Part shown: positions 1-10,009 of the stretch, in pieces | Layout of the letters: each line of letters starts with the position of its first letter | Numbering within the stretch: the stretch's first letter is position 1 | Assembly (NCBI GenBank): GCA_020632875.1 | Contig: JACKET010000009.1 | Coordinates: forward strand, 186,001-250,000 | DNA length: 64,000 nucleotides | Source of the DNA: Alphaproteobacteria bacterium | Lineage (GTDB): Bacteria > Myxococcota_A > UBA796 > GCA-2862545 | Direction: 5' to 3' | Notes under the pieces: generated by a model | The model's input: the letters and a program-made list of their open reading frames with translations, nothing else | Databases searched by the model: none | What the model was told of the DNA's origin: nothing | Made by a program: the position numbers and the translations under genes

Positions 1-24
1 CTGCCGGGGGCGCTCGTCGACCGG

Positions 25-2097
25 ATGACCCCGCTCGCCCACGAGCTCGCGAACGCGTCTCCCGGGGACCGCTGGGAGGTCGCGGTGCGCCAGGCCCTCG
101 ACGCGAGCGAGCCCGACCGGGCCGTGGCCCTCGTGCGCGAGGCCTTCGTGCTCGGGCGACACGCGCCGTGCTGGAGCTGGATCGGGCTGCTCGCGTTCGA
201 GCGCGACCCGCTGGCCGCCACGGGAGCCGCGCTGCACGCGCTCGAAGCCCAGCCGGACGCCGATCTCCGCGCGATGGCGCTCGCCTGGGCCCACCGTCGT
301 GCGACCGCGCGGTCCGCCACGGCGCTGATGCCCGCCGGGCTCCTCGCGGACTGCCCGGTCCCGCCGCGGCCCGAGGGGCTCCCGTGGCCTCCGGACGGGC
401 CGATCGAGGTGTGGGCCTGCGCCGGCATCCTCGCCGGGCGGGTGGACGACGGCCTCGCCGCGTGGGCGAGCCGCGGGGACTCTCCGCGGGTGCAGCAGGC
501 CCGCGCCGCGACGGAAGCCGCTGCGGGCGCGGACGACGCGTGGCGCTCGTGGTGGACGACCGCCCGCGAGTGGCGCGGCCGCGATGCCGAGGCCGCGACC
601 GCCGCGGTGGAGCGCGCGATCACGCTGGCGCCCGACCCGGCCGAGCTGCACTGGCGCGCCGGCGCGTGGCACCTCGAGGACGGCGACGACCCGACGGACC
701 ACTGGCGGGTGGCGCTCCCCGCGCTCCCGCCCGCGGATCTGGAGCAGCCGGCGGACGCCTGGCGGCGCGCCGCGAACCTCGCCGAGGCCGAAGAGGCCTG
801 GGAGGCCGCGGCGGCGTGCTTCGCGAAGGTCCGGGCGCTGGATCCGGAGGAGCGCGCGACGCTCGTGCGCGAGGCCGAGCTGCTGGAGGACCGCCTGGAC
901 CGGCTGCCCGAGGCGGTCGACGTGCTCCGCGAGCTGGCGTCCCGCACGGAGCGCGTCGTCGAGCCCGACCCACCGCGGTGGCGCGTGTGGACGGAGATCG
1001 CGCGCACCGTCGGACTGCTCGATGCCCGCGAGGACCGCGCGGACCATCCGGAGGTCCTCGCCGCGCTCAAGGAGGCCGTGCGCGGCGACTTCCTGGTGCC
1101 CGAGGCGTACGACGAGGCGCTCGCGATCTCCGAGGGCATGGTCGCGGAGCCCCAGCGCGCGTGGTGGCGGCACGTCCGCTCGGCGCTGGCGGGGGGTGAC
1201 GACGGCGCGGCGCGAACGCCGGTCCGGAGCCTGAAGGGCGAGGCGCTCGACGCGCTGCATCCCGGCGGCGTGGGCTGGCTGGAGCGCGCCCGCCAGAGCC
1301 TCGACACGAGCGATCCGCCGCCCGTCGCCGACCTGACGCGCGGGCTCGAGCGCGTGCAGCCCGCGAAGTGGCCCCAGATGTCCGCGGCGATCTCGAGCCT
1401 CTCCGAGGCCCTCGGAATCGAGCCGCCCGCGACGTACCTCTTCCGGGGGGACGGCGCGTGGGGGCTGTCGGCGTGGCCCACCGAGCCTCCCCTCGTCCTC
1501 GTGGGGCACGACCACCTCGAGGACGAGCACCCGATGGGGATGCACCGCGAGGCGCTGGCGTTCGCGCTCGCCGTCGAGCTCGTGCACCTCGCGGCGCGGC
1601 ACCCGCTGCTCGCCTTCGACGGCGGGCTGGTCGGCACGAGCCGCTCGGTCTACCAGGCGTTCGGGCGCTACGCCGGGGCCGCCGAGACGGTGATGGACGT
1701 GGTGACCCTGCTCCCCGGCGTCGACCAGATCGCGAAGATCCAGACGATCATCAAGCTCTCCCGCCGGGTGTTCACGGCGCGGTCGGTCGTCGACAAGACC
1801 ACCGGATTCGCCGAGACCGGCATGAGCCTGCTCGGCTGGGGCTCCGACCCGGAGCAGAGCGTCGGAAGGCGCTTCCAGGGCGCGGCGATCCAGTTCCGCA
1901 TCCAGGCCGACCGCGCCGCGCTCCTGCTCACGGGCGATCTGCACGGCGCCATCGAGGCGATCCTGCTGGGCCAGCCCGGCAAGCGGCTCCAGCTCGAGAA
2001 GGCCCGGTCCGAAGGGCTCGTCGCGGTGATCCGCCAGCTCGACGAGGACACGGCGATGCGGCTCGCGAGCCTGCTCGAGTACGCCGCGACGCTCTGA
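25..2097 (+). CDS. Large helical-repeat (TPR-like) protein of unknown function
   Basis: This encodes 690 residues, rich in Ala, Glu, Trp and Arg. The first two thirds are repeated amphipathic helices resembling degenerate TPR units, e.g. the AEAEEAWEAAAACFAKV stretch near residue 255. The last 200 residues differ: around residues 510-530 the segment FALAVELVHLAARHPLLAF recalls the ELxH helix of M48-like proteins, but a full HExxH is absent, so no protease activity is claimed. No signal peptide is visible. The frame stays open to the left edge of the window, so the ATG at 25 may be internal and the gene 5' truncated. Function is unknown. Confidence 0.75.
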   Translation: MTPLAHELANASPGDRWEVAVRQALDASEPDRAVALVREAFVLGRHAPCWSWIGLLAFERDPLAATGAALHALEAQPDADLRAMALAWAHRRATARSATALMPAGLLADCPVPPRPEGLPWPPDGPIEVWACAGILAGRVDDGLAAWASRGDSPRVQQARAATEAAAGADDAWRSWWTTAREWRGRDAEAATAAVERAITLAPDPAELHWRAGAWHLEDGDDPTDHWRVALPALPPADLEQPADAWRRAANLAEAEEAWEAAAACFAKVRALDPEERATLVREAELLEDRLDRLPEAVDVLRELASRTERVVEPDPPRWRVWTEIARTVGLLDAREDRADHPEVLAALKEAVRGDFLVPEAYDEALAISEGMVAEPQRAWWRHVRSALAGGDDGAARTPVRSLKGEALDALHPGGVGWLERARQSLDTSDPPPVADLTRGLERVQPAKWPQMSAAISSLSEALGIEPPATYLFRGDGAWGLSAWPTEPPLVLVGHDHLEDEHPMGMHREALAFALAVELVHLAARHPLLAFDGGLVGTSRSVYQAFGRYAGAAETVMDVVTLLPGVDQIAKIQTIIKLSRRVFTARSVVDKTTGFAETGMSLLGWGSDPEQSVGRRFQGAAIQFRIQADRAALLLTGDLHGAIEAILLGQPGKRLQLEKARSEGLVAVIRQLDEDTAMRLASLLEYAATL

Positions 2098-2159
2098 GGC
2101 TCCGCCTGGGTGGACCCGGCCTGATCGAGGCTCCCGACGACCGAGCCTGCGGGTCGGGC

Positions 2160-3301
<1,142 letters not shown>

Positions 3302-3340
3302 GCTTCCCACCTGGCCGGGCGCTTGGCCGCTCGGGGCTCG

Positions 3341-4066
3341 TCAGAACACCCCGCCGGCTCCGCCGTACAGCACGGCTCCGAAGGGCATCGCACCCGCGGT
3401 GAGCTCCAGCGAGAGCTTCCCGGGGTCTGCGCGGTACGTGATCGTCGGGACCCACGCGAAGTGCCCGAACCGCAGGTGGTGCAGATCGCGCCCGTCCAGG
3501 TGCACGGTGAGCCCGAGCTCGGGGACCGACGACTCCGGCCGGATGCGGAGGTTCGGCGCCGGGTCGTTCACCTCCGACCAGGAGCCGGGCTCGCCGGGGA
3601 TCAGGGCCTCCGTCCGCCATGCCGGGCCCCAGGCGACATCGAGCTCGAACCGCTCGTCGACCGACTGCCACCACGCCGCGACGCCCGCTTCCACGGACGT
3701 GCCGACGCCCACGTAGGGCACGAGCCGGAAGCGCGGCGCGGCGATCGCGGCGACGCCGAGCCGGGCCACGCCGTCCACCAGGGTCTCGAACCGACAGCGC
3801 GTGTCGAAGCCGTTCGGCACGACCCCGCAGCCCTCGGCGTGGGTGCCGCCCGCGCGCAGGTCGACGGACACGCGCCGCGAGAGGCCGATCCGACCGCGCG
3901 CCATGCCGCCTACAGCGCTCTCTGCACCGAACGGGAGCCCGACGATGGCGCCGTACCCGGTGCCCTCCACGACCACGGTGTCGGCCGGGCGGGCCGAGAA
4001 GGCGAACAGGCCGGGCAGGTCGTCGGCGGCCTGCGCGGGAGCGAGCACGAGAGCGAGGGCGAGCAT
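3341..4066 (-). CDS. Secreted barrel-like protein with signal peptide
   Basis: This is 241 residues. The ATG at 4066 follows a good GGAGGA ribosome site and opens a short signal peptide (MLALALVLAPAQAAD, cleavage after AQA likely). The mature part alternates polar and hydrophobic residues with many Gly and aromatic residues (RLVPYVGVGTSVEAGVAAWW, FGHFAWVPTITYRAD), typical of a small outer-membrane beta-barrel. Cysteines at GCGVV and TRCRF could form a disulfide. The reading frame extends far upstream without a stop, but that extension is antisense to the next gene and is rejected. Exact role unknown. Confidence 0.75.
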   Translation of the reverse strand: MLALALVLAPAQAADDLPGLFAFSARPADTVVVEGTGYGAIVGLPFGAESAVGGMARGRIGLSRRVSVDLRAGGTHAEGCGVVPNGFDTRCRFETLVDGVARLGVAAIAAPRFRLVPYVGVGTSVEAGVAAWWQSVDERFELDVAWGPAWRTEALIPGEPGSWSEVNDPAPNLRIRPESSVPELGLTVHLDGRDLHHLRFGHFAWVPTITYRADPGKLSLELTAGAMPFGAVLYGGAGGVF

Positions 4067-4234
4067 GGGTCCTCCGGGGAGCCCTGCCCTGCGATGCAAC
4101 GCACGTGCCGCGGCGCGGGAGGCCGGCCCACACGGGACGTCGCTACCCTGCTCCCGCTCGCGCCACGGCGGATCGCGACATCCCTGCCCCGGCGGACGGG
4201 CGCACGCGGCGCGGCGGCGGGATAGTCGCCCGCG

Positions 4235-5269
4235 ATGCTCGCGCTGCTGGCCACCACGATCGCCGTCGTCATCGTCTCCGCGCTCTGCTCGCTGTGCGAA
4301 GCGGTGCTGTACTCGGTGCCGATTCCGTACGTCGAGTCGCTCAAGGCCGAGGGCAGCCGCACCGGCATCGTGCTGGCCGCCCTCCGCGAGCGGGTCGACG
4401 AGCCCATCACGGCGATCCTGACGCTGAACACGGTCGCGAACACGGCCGGTGCCGCGGTGGCCGGCGGGCTCGCGGCGAAGGCGCTGGGCGAAGAGAACGT
4501 GGTGCTGTTCTCGGCCGGCCTGACGCTCGCGATCCTGTTCCTGTCCGAGATCATCCCGAAGACGGTGGGCGTGATCTACGCCCGGTCCCTCGCGGTCGTC
4601 ATCGCGATCCCGCTGCGCGCCGTGGTGTTCCTGTTCAGGCCCGTCATCGCGCTGGTCTTCCTCGTCACCCGCCTCATCACGCGCAACCGCGCCGAAGAGG
4701 GCGTGTCGCAGGAGGAGATCATCAGCCTCGCGAGGCTCGGCACGCGAAAGGGCACGATCGACGCCGACGAGGCGGCGGTCATCCAGAACGTCCTGAAGCT
4801 CTCGGCCACGACCGCCCGGTCCGCCATGACCCCGCGGCCCGTGGTCTTCTCGGTCGACGCCGACACGCCCATCAAGGAGCTGTGGGACGAGCACGAGCTC
4901 ATGGTCCACAGCCGCATCCCCGTCTACGACGGCGACGTCGACTCCATCGTGGGCATGGTGTTCCGCCGGGACGTGCTCGCGGCCGAGCCCGACACGAGCC
5001 AGACCGTCGGCGACCTCCTCCGCCCCGTGGCGTTCGTGGTCGAGACCGACATGCTCGACGACGTCCTCCAGGTCTTCCTCGACCACCGCCAGCACATGCT
5101 CGTCGTCGTGGACGAGTTCGGCGGCTTCGCCGGCGTCCTCACCCTCGAGGACGTGATGGAGGAGATCCTCGGGAAGGAGATCGTCGACGAGTTCGACGAG
5201 GTCGCGGATCTGCGCGGCCTCGCCATCGCCCGCCGCCAGCGCGCGATCGACCGCAGGAAGGAAGCCTGA
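4235..5269 (+). CDS. CNNM/CorB-type transporter, DUF21 plus CBS pair
   Basis: This 344-residue protein belongs to the hemolysin C / CNNM / CorB group of inner-membrane proteins linked to Mg2+ and Co2+ handling. Residues 1-150 form the DUF21 membrane domain: an N-terminal helix, the SEIIPKTVGVIYA motif near residue 107, and further hydrophobic segments. A CBS pair follows at about 185-320 (SAMTPRPVVFSV, then HMLVVVDEFGGFAGVLTLED). It ends soon after the second CBS and lacks the usual C-terminal CorC_HlyC domain. The next gene begins one base after the stop, implying co-transcription. The substrate is not deducible. Confidence 0.88.
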   Translation: MLALLATTIAVVIVSALCSLCEAVLYSVPIPYVESLKAEGSRTGIVLAALRERVDEPITAILTLNTVANTAGAAVAGGLAAKALGEENVVLFSAGLTLAILFLSEIIPKTVGVIYARSLAVVIAIPLRAVVFLFRPVIALVFLVTRLITRNRAEEGVSQEEIISLARLGTRKGTIDADEAAVIQNVLKLSATTARSAMTPRPVVFSVDADTPIKELWDEHELMVHSRIPVYDGDVDSIVGMVFRRDVLAAEPDTSQTVGDLLRPVAFVVETDMLDDVLQVFLDHRQHMLVVVDEFGGFAGVLTLEDVMEEILGKEIVDEFDEVADLRGLAIARRQRAIDRRKEA

Positions 5270-5270
5270 G

Positions 5271-5858
5271 ATGGCCTCGAACGAGAAACGCGCCCAGAAG
5301 AAGCGCGAGAAGCAGAAGAAGAAGCGCGACGAGGCCCGGAAGGTCCGCGGCAGCCGCAAGCCTCCCGAGCCCCAGGCAGGCGAGCGCGTCGACCGCGGGC
5401 TGAAGGGCGCCGACGCGTGGCCCATCGGCGAGTGCTACCTCTCGGAGGACTGGCACGAGCAGGGGGCCCGCGTGCACGCGGGCTTCGTGCGCGAGGCCGA
5501 TGACGGGCGCCGCGCCGCCGCGTTCTTCGAGGTCGACCTCCGCCGCGACGGCGTCGTCGAGTGCCTGGCGCGCGGCGGCGTGAGCCTCGGTGCCATCCAG
5601 GGCGAGATGGCGCGGCGCTCCGAGCTCTCCGGCAAGGCGATGCTGGTCGCCGAGCCCGACCTCGTCGTGAAGCTCGTGCACACGGGCTACGAGCTCACGC
5701 GATCCGCGGGGAACCCCCTCCCCGACGGGCTGGACGAGGCGATGGGCCTCTTCGGCACGCTCGACGGCTCTACGGCCGCCGAGGCGATCCTGACCGGCGA
5801 CCCGCCGCCCCCGCCCCCGAAGAAGAAGACCCTGTTCGGCCTGCTGTTCGGCGACTGA
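5271..5858 (+). CDS. Conserved-looking protein with basic N-terminus, unknown function
   Basis: This is 195 residues. The first 35 are extremely basic (KRAQKKREKQKKKRDEARK), suggesting nucleic-acid or membrane-surface contact. The middle is a compact alpha/beta region (WPIGECYLSEDWHEQGARVH, then FFEVDLRRDGVVECLARGG). The tail is a proline run followed by KKKTLFGLLFGD. No catalytic motif or transmembrane helix was recognised. It starts one base after the CorB-like gene and is probably translated from the same message. Confidence 0.75.
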   Translation: MASNEKRAQKKREKQKKKRDEARKVRGSRKPPEPQAGERVDRGLKGADAWPIGECYLSEDWHEQGARVHAGFVREADDGRRAAAFFEVDLRRDGVVECLARGGVSLGAIQGEMARRSELSGKAMLVAEPDLVVKLVHTGYELTRSAGNPLPDGLDEAMGLFGTLDGSTAAEAILTGDPPPPPPKKKTLFGLLFGD

Positions 5859-5916
5859 CGCACGCCTCGCGCCAGCGCGCATCGAGTGCGGTACAGTACG
5901 GGCCTGCGAGGTCGAG

Positions 5917-7569
5917 ATGCGCCGCTTCCATGCTCCTCTGGTGCTGTTGTCCCTGTTCGCCGCCTGCAAGGGCGGGTCCGGCAGCGACCTGCCGCCCGGC
6001 TCCACCATCCGCCAGGTCGAGATCCCGTCCGAGTGGCAGGCGGCCGACTCCGCGGTCGTGCTGCGCCTCACGAACAGCTCCACGGCGTCGACCGAGGTGA
6101 AGCGCGCGTTGAACGAGATCTTCAACGACCCGGTGAACCCGATCGACGGCGTCGACTTCCTGATGCGGCGTCCCGAGAAAGACGACAACGGCGACTACCT
6201 GCCCGTCGACACGTCGCTCTCCACCGCCGAGCTGCTCGCCGGCTCCAGCCTCGACCAGCTCGAGGCCTACAAGCAGAAGATCCTCGACGGCGACCGGGTG
6301 CCCTTCGCGCGCGAAGAGGCCCTCGACGCCTGCGGCAACGAGCTCATCATGACGGTGGCCAGCCCGCACGTGCTCCAGCAGGTCTTCCCAGAGGGCCCGC
6401 AGAACCTCGACGTGTGGCCGTCGAGCTGTCCCGACGGCGCCGACTGCGAGACCGCGTCGCAGGGCACGTGGGATGTCGGCATGGGCGAGATGCGCTTCGA
6501 CGGCATGGTCGACATGGTCGTCAACGTGTTCCCCGACCTCGCGGTCGAGCCGCCGAAGCCCGCCGCGTGGGGCCACTTCGAGGCGTTCTTCCTCACCGGG
6601 AACAACCCGGGCACCCCGTGGCTCTCGCTGTTCCTGTCGGCGCGGCGGGTGCAGGTCAACGTGCTGAACCTGTGGCAGCTCGACCGCACCTACGTCGACC
6701 CCATGGGCGTGCGCGAGGTGTTCAAGTTCCCGCACCGGTCGCGCACGCTCACGAAGTCCGACGTGTTCGTGTTCTTCGAGGGCTTCGAGAAGACCGAGGC
6801 CTACTGGAACTCCCAGGGCCTCGGCGACTCGATGCTCCCCTACGGCACCCTCGACGGGTCGCCCGTGCTGATCGACCAGACCTCCGCCACGGGCGAGGCG
6901 GTCGCGCGCGCCGCCGGGTCCGACACGATGATCCTCTCCACGCTGACCGACATCTTCACGTACCAGGTCGGCCTGGCCGTGAGCTGCCCGACCGTCCGCG
7001 AGACCGCCTACCTCCGCAACGGCCCGGTCGAGTTCTTCCTGTGCCCCGACATCGACATCGGCACCTGCATGGCCATCGAAGACATGGAGGAGGGCGCCTG
7101 CACCCTGCAGGAAGAGCAGCCGTTCGACCCGTTCAACCCGTTCGTGCCCGCGCTCGAGTTCTCCCGCGTGCTGATCACGGCACCCGGCCAGACCGTGCCG
7201 ATGGGCGAAGACCGGCTGCCGCAGTACCTCTCCGCGCCGGTCGCCAGCCTCAGCACGTCGGTCGAGCTCACCGTGTCCGCCGACACCGTGCTCTACATGC
7301 TGAACCCCGAGCACATCACGGCGGCCGTGAACGCGACGAACCAGATCGCGGTCCAGCTCCCCGCCGCCTCTGCCAACACGCACTGTCCCGACGACACCGT
7401 GCAGCGCTTCGACATCGGGGCCGCGTGGGGGGCCGGCACGTACCGCCTCACCGTCGACTACACCGCGGGCAGCGGGGTCGAGGAGAGCACCGACCTGCTG
7501 GGCACGACCGAATACCTCCTGTGGATGTACCCGACCTCGGTGCCCACGTGGACCTCCACCGGGGGGTGA
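5917..7569 (+). CDS. Large lipoprotein of unknown function
   Basis: This is 550 residues. The N-terminus MRRFHAPLVLLSLFAACKGG is a lipoprotein signal with lipobox LFAAC, so the mature protein is predicted to be membrane-anchored by Cys17 on the periplasmic side. The rest is soluble, cysteine-containing (CGNEL, CPDGADCE, CPDIDIGTCM), with repeated beta-rich segments and a C-terminal domain resembling an extracellular sandwich (GAAWGAGTYRLTVDYTAG). Ser, Thr and Asp are enriched, as in secreted proteins of delta-type bacteria. The ATG at 5917 is chosen because it opens the signal peptide. No enzyme family recognised. Confidence 0.8.
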   Translation: MRRFHAPLVLLSLFAACKGGSGSDLPPGSTIRQVEIPSEWQAADSAVVLRLTNSSTASTEVKRALNEIFNDPVNPIDGVDFLMRRPEKDDNGDYLPVDTSLSTAELLAGSSLDQLEAYKQKILDGDRVPFAREEALDACGNELIMTVASPHVLQQVFPEGPQNLDVWPSSCPDGADCETASQGTWDVGMGEMRFDGMVDMVVNVFPDLAVEPPKPAAWGHFEAFFLTGNNPGTPWLSLFLSARRVQVNVLNLWQLDRTYVDPMGVREVFKFPHRSRTLTKSDVFVFFEGFEKTEAYWNSQGLGDSMLPYGTLDGSPVLIDQTSATGEAVARAAGSDTMILSTLTDIFTYQVGLAVSCPTVRETAYLRNGPVEFFLCPDIDIGTCMAIEDMEEGACTLQEEQPFDPFNPFVPALEFSRVLITAPGQTVPMGEDRLPQYLSAPVASLSTSVELTVSADTVLYMLNPEHITAAVNATNQIAVQLPAASANTHCPDDTVQRFDIGAAWGAGTYRLTVDYTAGSGVEESTDLLGTTEYLLWMYPTSVPTWTSTGG

Positions 7570-7689
7570 GGTCCGCGTGACCCCCTCTTGCACCGGCCTT
7601 TCTCCCGGGGCCGTGACGCCACACTGACACCCCTGCGTCTGTTACGCTCTCGTCATGGGGGGGACATCGGATTGACGTCTGGCTTCGAC

Positions 7690-8235
7690 ATGCCGGTGGC
7701 GGGGATCGGGACGCGCCGCCCGACGCGCGGCGTGCTCGTGATGCCGCACTACCTGCTGACGTGCCATTTCGACAGCATGGGCCCCTCGTGCATGCTCGAA
7801 GACCCCCAGGGCGGCGGGGTCTACCGCATCGACGCCTTCAACCGCGCCGCCTTCCTCTACGCGGTGCTCGAGCGGATGCACGGCGACAACGAGGGCTGGG
7901 TGCCCTGCGAGGTGGTCGCCCGCGCCGTCTGGGGCCGCAAGGCCACCGCGAACAACGTGAACACGCTGGTCTACCGCATCCGCCGCGAGCTCAAGGCCGC
8001 CGGGTTCGACCCCGAGTTCCTCGAGGTGAAGCGCGGCCACGTGCGCCTGCTCGCCCCCGAGATGAGCCTCGAGCCCGAGCACAGCGACGAGATCCAGCAG
8101 GTCAACGCCGCGCTCGACGACTTCCGCGACGCCGCCACGCCCGACGAGAAGGCCACGGCCCGCGAGAAGATGGTCATGGCGCTCGAGCGGATGGCGCTCG
8201 TGCCGGGCCTCTACGTCGAGCCCAAGCAGTCCTGA
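7690..8235 (+). CDS. Winged-helix DNA-binding protein
   Basis: This is 181 residues from this ATG. Residues about 20-120 match the C-terminal output-domain fold of response regulators: YRIDAFNRAAFLYAVLERMH, VVARAVWGRKATANNVNTLV, and YRIRRELKAAGF as recognition helix plus wing. No receiver domain is attached. The tail (EHSDEIQQVNAALDDFRDAA) is helical. The start is uncertain: a TTG at 7672 has a poly-G ribosome site, and the ATG at 7741 (MPHYLLTCHF) begins the compact part. Upstream in-frame codons back to 7588 do not look like protein. Regulatory target unknown. Confidence 0.75.
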   Translation: MPVAGIGTRRPTRGVLVMPHYLLTCHFDSMGPSCMLEDPQGGGVYRIDAFNRAAFLYAVLERMHGDNEGWVPCEVVARAVWGRKATANNVNTLVYRIRRELKAAGFDPEFLEVKRGHVRLLAPEMSLEPEHSDEIQQVNAALDDFRDAATPDEKATAREKMVMALERMALVPGLYVEPKQS

Positions 8236-8272
8236 TCCCTCCGCACCGCCCGCGAGCGGGCATCGAGGCGGG

Positions 8273-8818
8273 TCAGGGCCGCTGGTCGCGCTGGAACCGC
8301 GCGGCGAGCTCGAGCACGACGCGCACCCGGGCATCGCGCTCGCGCTGGAGCCGCTGGTCGACGAGGGTGAGGATCTCGGCGGCCTTCGTGGTCGCACACA
8401 CCTGGGCCGCGCTCTTCCGCACCTCCCACGAAGGATCCGCCAGGAAGTCGCGGAGCAGGTCGGGGAGCGCCTCTTCGGGCGCATTCGCGAGGGACGCGCA
8501 CGCGTAGAGCCGCACGCCCGGATCGCTGTGGTGCACGAGGTTCCCGAACGCCGCGAGGGCCTCGGGGAAGTAGTGCGTGAGCACCGCGAGCCGCGTGATC
8601 CCGATGGCGCGGACGTTCTCGGAGGGGTGCACCGCGGCAGCCAGCACGGGCGCGAGGTTCTCGGGGGCGAGCTTGCGGGTGCGGGTGACCTCGATGAAGG
8701 CGTCGACCACGGACACGAGGAGCGCGCGCTGGTCGGCATCCTCGACCCAGGAGTCGAGGTTGGCGAGCTCGGTCTCGCGTCCGAAGGAGAACAGTCGTGG
8801 TCGTTTGCGCCCACTCAT
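8273..8818 (-). CDS. HEAT-repeat-like protein
   Basis: This is 181 residues of paired helices of HEAT/armadillo type. The clearest unit is DPGVRLYACASLANAPEEAL followed by DPSWEVRKSAAQVCATTKA; an earlier one is HPSENVRAIGITRLAVLTHY. Such repeats act as protein-binding scaffolds. No catalytic motif, signal or membrane segment is seen. The ATG at 8818 is chosen because upstream in-frame sequence is antisense to the adjacent TerB-like gene. It lies 11 bases downstream of that gene on the same strand, so the two are probably one operon. Confidence 0.78.
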   Translation of the reverse strand: MSGRKRPRLFSFGRETELANLDSWVEDADQRALLVSVVDAFIEVTRTRKLAPENLAPVLAAAVHPSENVRAIGITRLAVLTHYFPEALAAFGNLVHHSDPGVRLYACASLANAPEEALPDLLRDFLADPSWEVRKSAAQVCATTKAAEILTLVDQRLQRERDARVRVVLELAARFQRDQRP

Positions 8819-8829
8819 CGCGGCGCAAG

Positions 8830-9159
8830 CTACCTCAGGAGCTGCTCCAGCAGAGACAGATTCTCCATCTCGGCGGAATCGATCACGCCGTCTGCGCCCA
8901 CCATCTGGAGCGCGACGTTGAGGAACAGCTGACGGTGCTCGTACGGGATGTCTTGCGGATCGACCTCTTCGGCCATCGGCGGGACCTCGAGCCACGCTTC
9001 GACCTGGTCGACCTCGTCGGCTTCGAGGCCCAGTTGTTTCACGAGCTTGCGGATCATCTCGCGCTCGGTCTCCTGGATCTCCAGGTCGGCCCAGGCGAAC
9101 GAGCACACGAAGCTCATGAGCTTGAGGCGGTCTTCCTTCGGCAGGTCGGTCAGCGACAT
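8830..9159 (-). CDS. TerB-family protein
   Basis: This is 109 residues, the size of a single TerB domain. The family signature is visible twice: FVCSFAWADLEIQETEREMI near residue 17 and VGADGVIDSAEMENLSLLEQ near residue 87, each an acidic helix-loop-helix resembling the Asp/Glu metal-binding loops of tellurite-resistance TerB. TerB proteins are associated with stress responses and metal sensing, but a specific role cannot be assigned. The ATG at 9159 follows an upstream purine stretch. It is the first gene of a short minus-strand pair with the HEAT-like gene. Confidence 0.82.
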   Translation of the reverse strand: MSLTDLPKEDRLKLMSFVCSFAWADLEIQETEREMIRKLVKQLGLEADEVDQVEAWLEVPPMAEEVDPQDIPYEHRQLFLNVALQMVGADGVIDSAEMENLSLLEQLLR

Positions 9160-9208
9160 GCCCGCATCCTACACCCAATCACCGAACGGGAGACGCGAAA
9201 AGAGTGAC

Positions 9209-10009
9209 CTACGGGACCGAGAGGTCGGTTCCGTGGGTATCGAGGCCGCTGATCCCCGCGAGCTCCCAGAGATCGCGGTCGTACAGGTGGGAGGGGCGGA
9301 CGTTGCTCAGCGCGGCGAACAGGTTGCCCTTCACCTTCGGGTTGCGGGCGTTGAGGTCGGCGAGGAGCCGCTTGATGGCCACGCGCTGGAGCCCGTCCTG
9401 CGAGCCGCACAGGTTGCACGGGAGGATCGGGAACTGCTGCTCGTCGGCGAACTCCTGGATCGTGGCCTCGTCGAGGTAGACGAGCGGACGGATCACGACG
9501 TTGCGCCCGTCGTCGCTGGTGAGGCGCGGGGGCATGGCCTTGATCTGGCCGCTGTAGAACAGGTTCAGCAGGAGCGTCTCGACGACGTCGTCGCGGTGGT
9601 GGCCGAGCGCGATCTTGGTGCAGCCGAGATCGACGGCCGCGTCGTACAGGATGCCGCGCCGCATGCGGGAGCACAGCGAGCAGTAGGCCTTGCCCGCCGG
9701 CGTCTTCTCGAGGACGACCGAGTACGTGTCGCGGTTCAGCATGTGGTGGGCGAAGCCGTTCTTCTCGCACCAGTCGACGATCACGTGCTGCTCGAACCCG
9801 GGCTGGTTCTGATCGAGGTTGCACGCGATGAGCTCGAAGTCGAAGGGCGCCTTGCGCCGGATCTGCTCGAGCAGCACCATGAGCGCGTAGCTGTCCTTGC
9901 CGCCGGACAGGGCCACCAGCACGCGGTCGCCGGCCTCGAGCAGGTTGTAGTCCTCGCTGGCGCGGGCCACGAGGTTGATGAGGCGCTTGTTCAACCGGGT
10001 CGTCTTCAT
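9209..10009 (-). CDS. ttcA: tRNA 2-thiocytidine(32) synthetase TtcA
   Basis: This is 266 residues, typical of short-type TtcA. The enzyme thiolates cytidine 32 of certain tRNAs using ATP and an iron-sulfur cluster, in the cytoplasm. The PP-loop ATP motif SGGKDS is at residues 35-40. The cluster-binding cysteine pairs are CSLC (110-113) and CNLC (198-201), and the ALGHHRDDVVETLLLNLFYS signature lies around 134-153. All key residues are present. The ATG at 10009 overlaps the stop of the upstream BtuF-like gene by four bases (ATGA), so the two are translationally coupled although their functions look unrelated. Confidence 0.95.
   Translation of the reverse strand: MKTTRLNKRLINLVARASEDYNLLEAGDRVLVALSGGKDSYALMVLLEQIRRKAPFDFELIACNLDQNQPGFEQHVIVDWCEKNGFAHHMLNRDTYSVVLEKTPAGKAYCSLCSRMRRGILYDAAVDLGCTKIALGHHRDDVVETLLLNLFYSGQIKAMPPRLTSDDGRNVVIRPLVYLDEATIQEFADEQQFPILPCNLCGSQDGLQRVAIKRLLADLNARNPKVKGNLFAALSNVRPSHLYDRDLWELAGISGLDTHGTDLSVP

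Noticed and set aside
4067..5425. Extension of the barrel-like protein gene (3341-4066) upstream
   Set aside because: The extension is antisense to the CorB-like gene and has His/Asp/Arg-rich low-complexity content; the ATG at 4066 opens a signal peptide with a ribosome site.
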